A stretch of 16,949 nucleotides of DNA from an uncultured Lachnospiraceae bacterium. Lineage in GTDB: Bacteria > Bacillota_A > Clostridia > Lachnospirales > Lachnospiraceae. The stretch covers positions 1-16,949 of the forward strand of contig CATLIP010000015.1 of NCBI GenBank assembly GCA_949957035.1, given 5' to 3'. The position numbers were made by a program, and so were the translations under genes. Of this stretch, positions 14,768-16,949 are shown piece after piece. How positions within the stretch are numbered: the first letter of the stretch is position 1; each line of letters starts with the position of its first letter. The notes beneath the pieces were generated by a model. That model saw only the letters and a program-made list of their open reading frames with translations, was not told the DNA's origin and made no database searches.

Positions 14768-15427
14768 CTATTCTTTCTCACTATAATGATGCGCTTCCTC
14801 CAGCATCATATCTTTTACTTTCATCAGACGAATCTGTGAGCTTCTCTCGTTCTCATCCAGCTTCATCGTGATATACTTGATCGTTGCCTGAGCTTCCGGG
14901 ATTGTTACATGCTCTAACGCATTTACACGACGTCTGGTCTTCTCGATCTCAGCCGCCATAAGCTGGCATGCTTTCTCTGTCTCCGCAAGTTTCAGCATAT
15001 CCGGCAGGATATCTGCCAGAGATTTTACGGCACCATCCAAATCACTGGATGTAAATGCGAAACCATAAGAATAGATGTCGTTCGCATCCGCAGTCCTTGT
15101 CTTTGTCTCGAAGACAGGAATATTAACGCTCATGACGTTCTTCTGTCCCACCTCAAGATTGACTTCCTGCTTCGGTGTCATAAGTGCTGTGTTCAGTGTC
15201 GCCTCGTCCATTCCGGCCTTGGCAATGACAAAGTTCTTATTTGCAGAGAGGATTCCGGCTTCTACTTTCTGGCGAAGCGCCATGTTCTCCTTGACCAAGT
15301 CCAAGAACTGACGCATCAGCTCATCACGTTTATCCTTCAAGAGTTTATGTCCTCTTCGGGCTGTGACGAGTTTCCTCTTGGTCTTCGTCAGCTCCATACG
15401 GGTAGGAGTTATCTGTTTAGATGCCAT
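14768..15427 (-). CDS. atpD: V-type ATP synthase subunit D
   Basis: 219 residues, the usual length. V/A-type subunit D is the central stalk (rotor shaft) that turns inside the A3B3 head and joins it to the membrane ring. The N-terminal TPTRMELTKTKRKLVTARRGHKLLKDKRDEL stretch and the long heptad-rich helices at both ends (about 10-60 and 130-200) are typical, as is the central YSYGF segment. AAGGGGG lies nine bases before the ATG at 15427. It is the last gene of the operon before the terminator at 14731-14764. The gap to subunit B is 222 bases, far more than normal for this operon, because repeats fill it. Confidence 0.95.
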   Translation of the reverse strand: MASKQITPTRMELTKTKRKLVTARRGHKLLKDKRDELMRQFLDLVKENMALRQKVEAGILSANKNFVIAKAGMDEATLNTALMTPKQEVNLEVGQKNVMSVNIPVFETKTRTADANDIYSYGFAFTSSDLDGAVKSLADILPDMLKLAETEKACQLMAAEIEKTRRRVNALEHVTIPEAQATIKYITMKLDENERSSQIRLMKVKDMMLEEAHHYSEKE

Positions 15428-15452
15428 TTAATAGGTCCCCCTTATATCAAAA

Positions 15453-15586
15453 TTCCCGCCATGCCAGCTCGATTCCGCTTCGCTTCTTCTCGCTACGGGC
15501 TTACGCCCTATGCATGATGGTTGTTCCCGCCATGCCAGCTCGATTCCGCTTTGCTCCATCTCGCTGAGGGCTTGCGCCCTATGCAT
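15453..15586. repeat. Two-copy tandem repeat between atpB and atpD
   Basis: Copy 1 begins at 15453 and copy 2 at 15524, a 71-base period. The first 63 bases of each agree at all but about six positions, from TTCCCGCCATGCCAGCTC to CCCTATGCAT. Each copy ends with a small GGGC-TTRC-GCCC hairpin. It is not coding in any supported way. Confidence 0.85.
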
Positions 15587-15646
15587 ATATACGTAAGCCC
15601 CCATTAGCAAGCATGCTTGCATGGTTGCTTCCGTATATATGCGCAT
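15581..15646. repeat. Nested inverted repeat next to the atpB stop codon
   Basis: Outer arms ATGCATATATACGTAAGC (15581-15598) and GCTTCCGTATATATGCGCAT (15627-15646) pair apart from a two-base bulge and one mismatch. Inside lies a perfect 14-base palindrome GCAAGCATGCTTGC (15607-15620). In the operon mRNA the hairpin starts three bases after the atpB stop. Confidence 0.8.
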
Positions 15647-15649
15647 GGC

Positions 15650-16949
15650 TTACTGCTTACCATAATACTCATCTAAGAACTTGTCGTCGATACGTTTCAG
15701 CTCTGCCCTTGGCAGCATGGACAATAATTTCCAGCCGATTGACAGCGTTTCCTCGATAGACCTGTCGTTCGTATATCCCTGAGACACATACTCTTTCTCG
15801 AATGCCTCGGCAAATTCCGCATATTTCAGATCGATCTCGGTAAGGGCTGCCTCGCCAAGGATGGTCATAAGCTCTTTGGCATCCTTACCACGAGAGTAAG
15901 CCGCAAACAACTGGTTCATCGTATTCGCATGGTCTGCCCTTGTCTTGCCCTCGCCGATACCTTTATCTTTCAGACGTGAAAGTGAAGGCAATACATCGAT
16001 CGGCGGCTGCAGGCCCTTGCGGTACAGCTCACGGCTCAAGATTACCTGTCCCTCTGTAATGTATCCGGTAAGGTCAGGAATCGGGTGCGTCTTATCGTCT
16101 TCCGGCATGGTCAGGATAGGAATCATGGTGATACTTCCGTTCTTCCCTCTCTGACGTCCTGCTCTTTCATACATGGTTGCAAGGTCAGTATACATATATC
16201 CAGGATATCCACGACGTCCGGGAACCTCTTTTTTAGCCGCGGAAATCTCACGAAGAGCGTCCGCGTAGTTCGTAATATCTGTCAGGATAACAAGTACGTG
16301 CATATCCTTCTCAAAAGCAAGATACTCTGCAGCGGTCAGCGCCATACGCGGAGTAGAGATACGCTCTACCGCCGGGTCATTTGCTAAGTTGATGAACAGG
16401 ACAGTCCTGTCAATGGCTCCTGTCTCCTTAAAGGACTCGATAAAGTAATTGGACTCCTCAAAAGTAATACCCATAGCCGCAAACACAACGGCGAAATTCT
16501 CGTCCGTCCCGCGAACCTTCGCCTGTCTCGCAATCTGAGCCGCAAGCTGTGAGTGCGGCAGACCGGAACAGGAGAAAATAGGCAGCTTCTGCCCACGTAC
16601 CAACGTATTTAGTCCGTCAATAGCGGAAACACCTGTCTGGATGAACTCCTCAGGGTATACACGAGCCGCCGGGTTCATAGGCAGACCGTTGATATCTCTT
16701 CTTTCCTCAGGCAGAATCTCCGGACCGTCGTCAATCGGACGTCCCAGTCCATCGAAGACACGTCCCAGCATATCGCCGGAAACTCCAAGCTCCATGCTCC
16801 GTCCAAGGAAACGTACTTTACTGTTGCTCAAGTTGATACCGGCAGCATTCTCATAGAGCTGGACAACAACGTCCTCTCCGTCTACTTCCAATACCTTACA
16901 ACGACGCTTCTCGCCGCTGGCAAGCTCAATCTCACCAAGTTCGTCGAAT
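15650..16949 (-). CDS. atpB: V-type ATP synthase subunit B (5' end off the right edge)
   Basis: The frame stays open to the window edge, giving 432 residues of a protein normally about 460 long, so roughly the first 25-30 are missing. A TTG at 16891 is in frame but is internal: the residues before it ([20 protein letters not shown]) match the usual N-terminal barrel. Subunit B is the non-catalytic nucleotide-binding subunit of the A3B3 head. The P-loop position reads [10 protein letters not shown], without the Walker lysine, as expected for B rather than A. Other family markers are [68 protein letters not shown] and [14 protein letters not shown]. Subunit A and the membrane genes should lie to the right of the window. 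Confidence 0.96.
   Translation of the reverse strand, partial: FDELGEIELASGEKRRCKVLEVDGEDVVVQLYENAAGINLSNSKVRFLGRSMELGVSGDMLGRVFDGLGRPIDDGPEILPEERRDINGLPMNPAARVYPEEFIQTGVSAIDGLNTLVRGQKLPIFSCSGLPHSQLAAQIARQAKVRGTDENFAVVFAAMGITFEESNYFIESFKETGAIDRTVLFINLANDPAVERISTPRMALTAAEYLAFEKDMHVLVILTDITNYADALREISAAKKEVPGRRGYPGYMYTDLATMYERAGRQRGKNGSITMIPILTMPEDDKTHPIPDLTGYITEGQVILSRELYRKGLQPPIDVLPSLSRLKDKGIGEGKTRADHANTMNQLFAAYSRGKDAKELMTILGEAALTEIDLKYAEFAEAFEKEYVSQGYTNDRSIEETLSIGWKLLSMLPRAELKRIDDKFLDEYYGKQ

Noticed and set aside
15453..15586. CRISPR-like direct repeats
   Set aside because: Only two copies with no distinct spacer between them, and the repeat unit is about 63-71 bases; no cas genes.
15428..15646. 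Open frame of 72 codons between atpB and atpD on the minus strand
   Set aside because: No ribosome binding site, and it is made entirely of the tandem and inverted repeats; the repeated segment falls in different frames in the two copies.

Overview
The window looks like a chromosomal segment of a Gram-positive anaerobe of the Clostridia, most likely Lachnospiraceae. This rests on BspA-type leucine-rich-repeat surface proteins with SPKTG sorting signals, a Ser/Thr kinase fused to a propeller-like ectodomain, a V-type ATPase operon, strong AGGAGG-type ribosome binding sites and TTGACA/TATAAT-type promoters. Species cannot be fixed from the sequence. Almost everything is on the minus strand (read right to left); only a VanZ-family gene is on the plus strand. 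No gene-free stretch exceeds 300 bases.

Left part (1-9930), a cell-surface block. Reading right to left: a promoter at 9893-9929 drives an LRR surface protein (8157-9851), then a Wzy/WaaL-like polytopic membrane protein with a TPR-like tail (6405-8105), then a transpeptidase-only penicillin-binding protein (4991-6385), with no obvious terminator between them. A second promoter, whose -35 lies in the last codons of the PBP gene, drives a second LRR surface protein (2758-4923), which ends at a strong terminator. A third promoter then drives a 46-residue membrane protein (2482-2622) and a transmembrane Ser/Thr kinase (1-2460, running off the left edge). The three promoters share one architecture: TTGC-type -35, exactly 17 bases, CGTATAAT, four bases, ACGA. 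This suggests that the kinase and the surface/envelope genes form one regulon, and is the main observation of the window.

Middle part (9958-13654), envelope and housekeeping genes with separate promoters: a probable lipoprotein N-acetylmuramoyl-L-alanine amidase, MurA, a shikimate kinase family protein with a changed substrate-site residue, and a 118-residue Lachnospiraceae-type protein of unknown function. A divergent promoter region separates this from the VanZ-family gene (13911-14507).

Right part (14521-16949): a long imperfect hairpin of about 130 bases follows vanZ; then come a 15-bp-stem terminator and the end of a V-type ATPase operon, subunit D (14768-15427) and subunit B (15650 to beyond the right edge). 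The 222 bases between B and D hold a two-copy tandem repeat and a nested inverted repeat, which looks like a repeat inserted in a normally tight operon.
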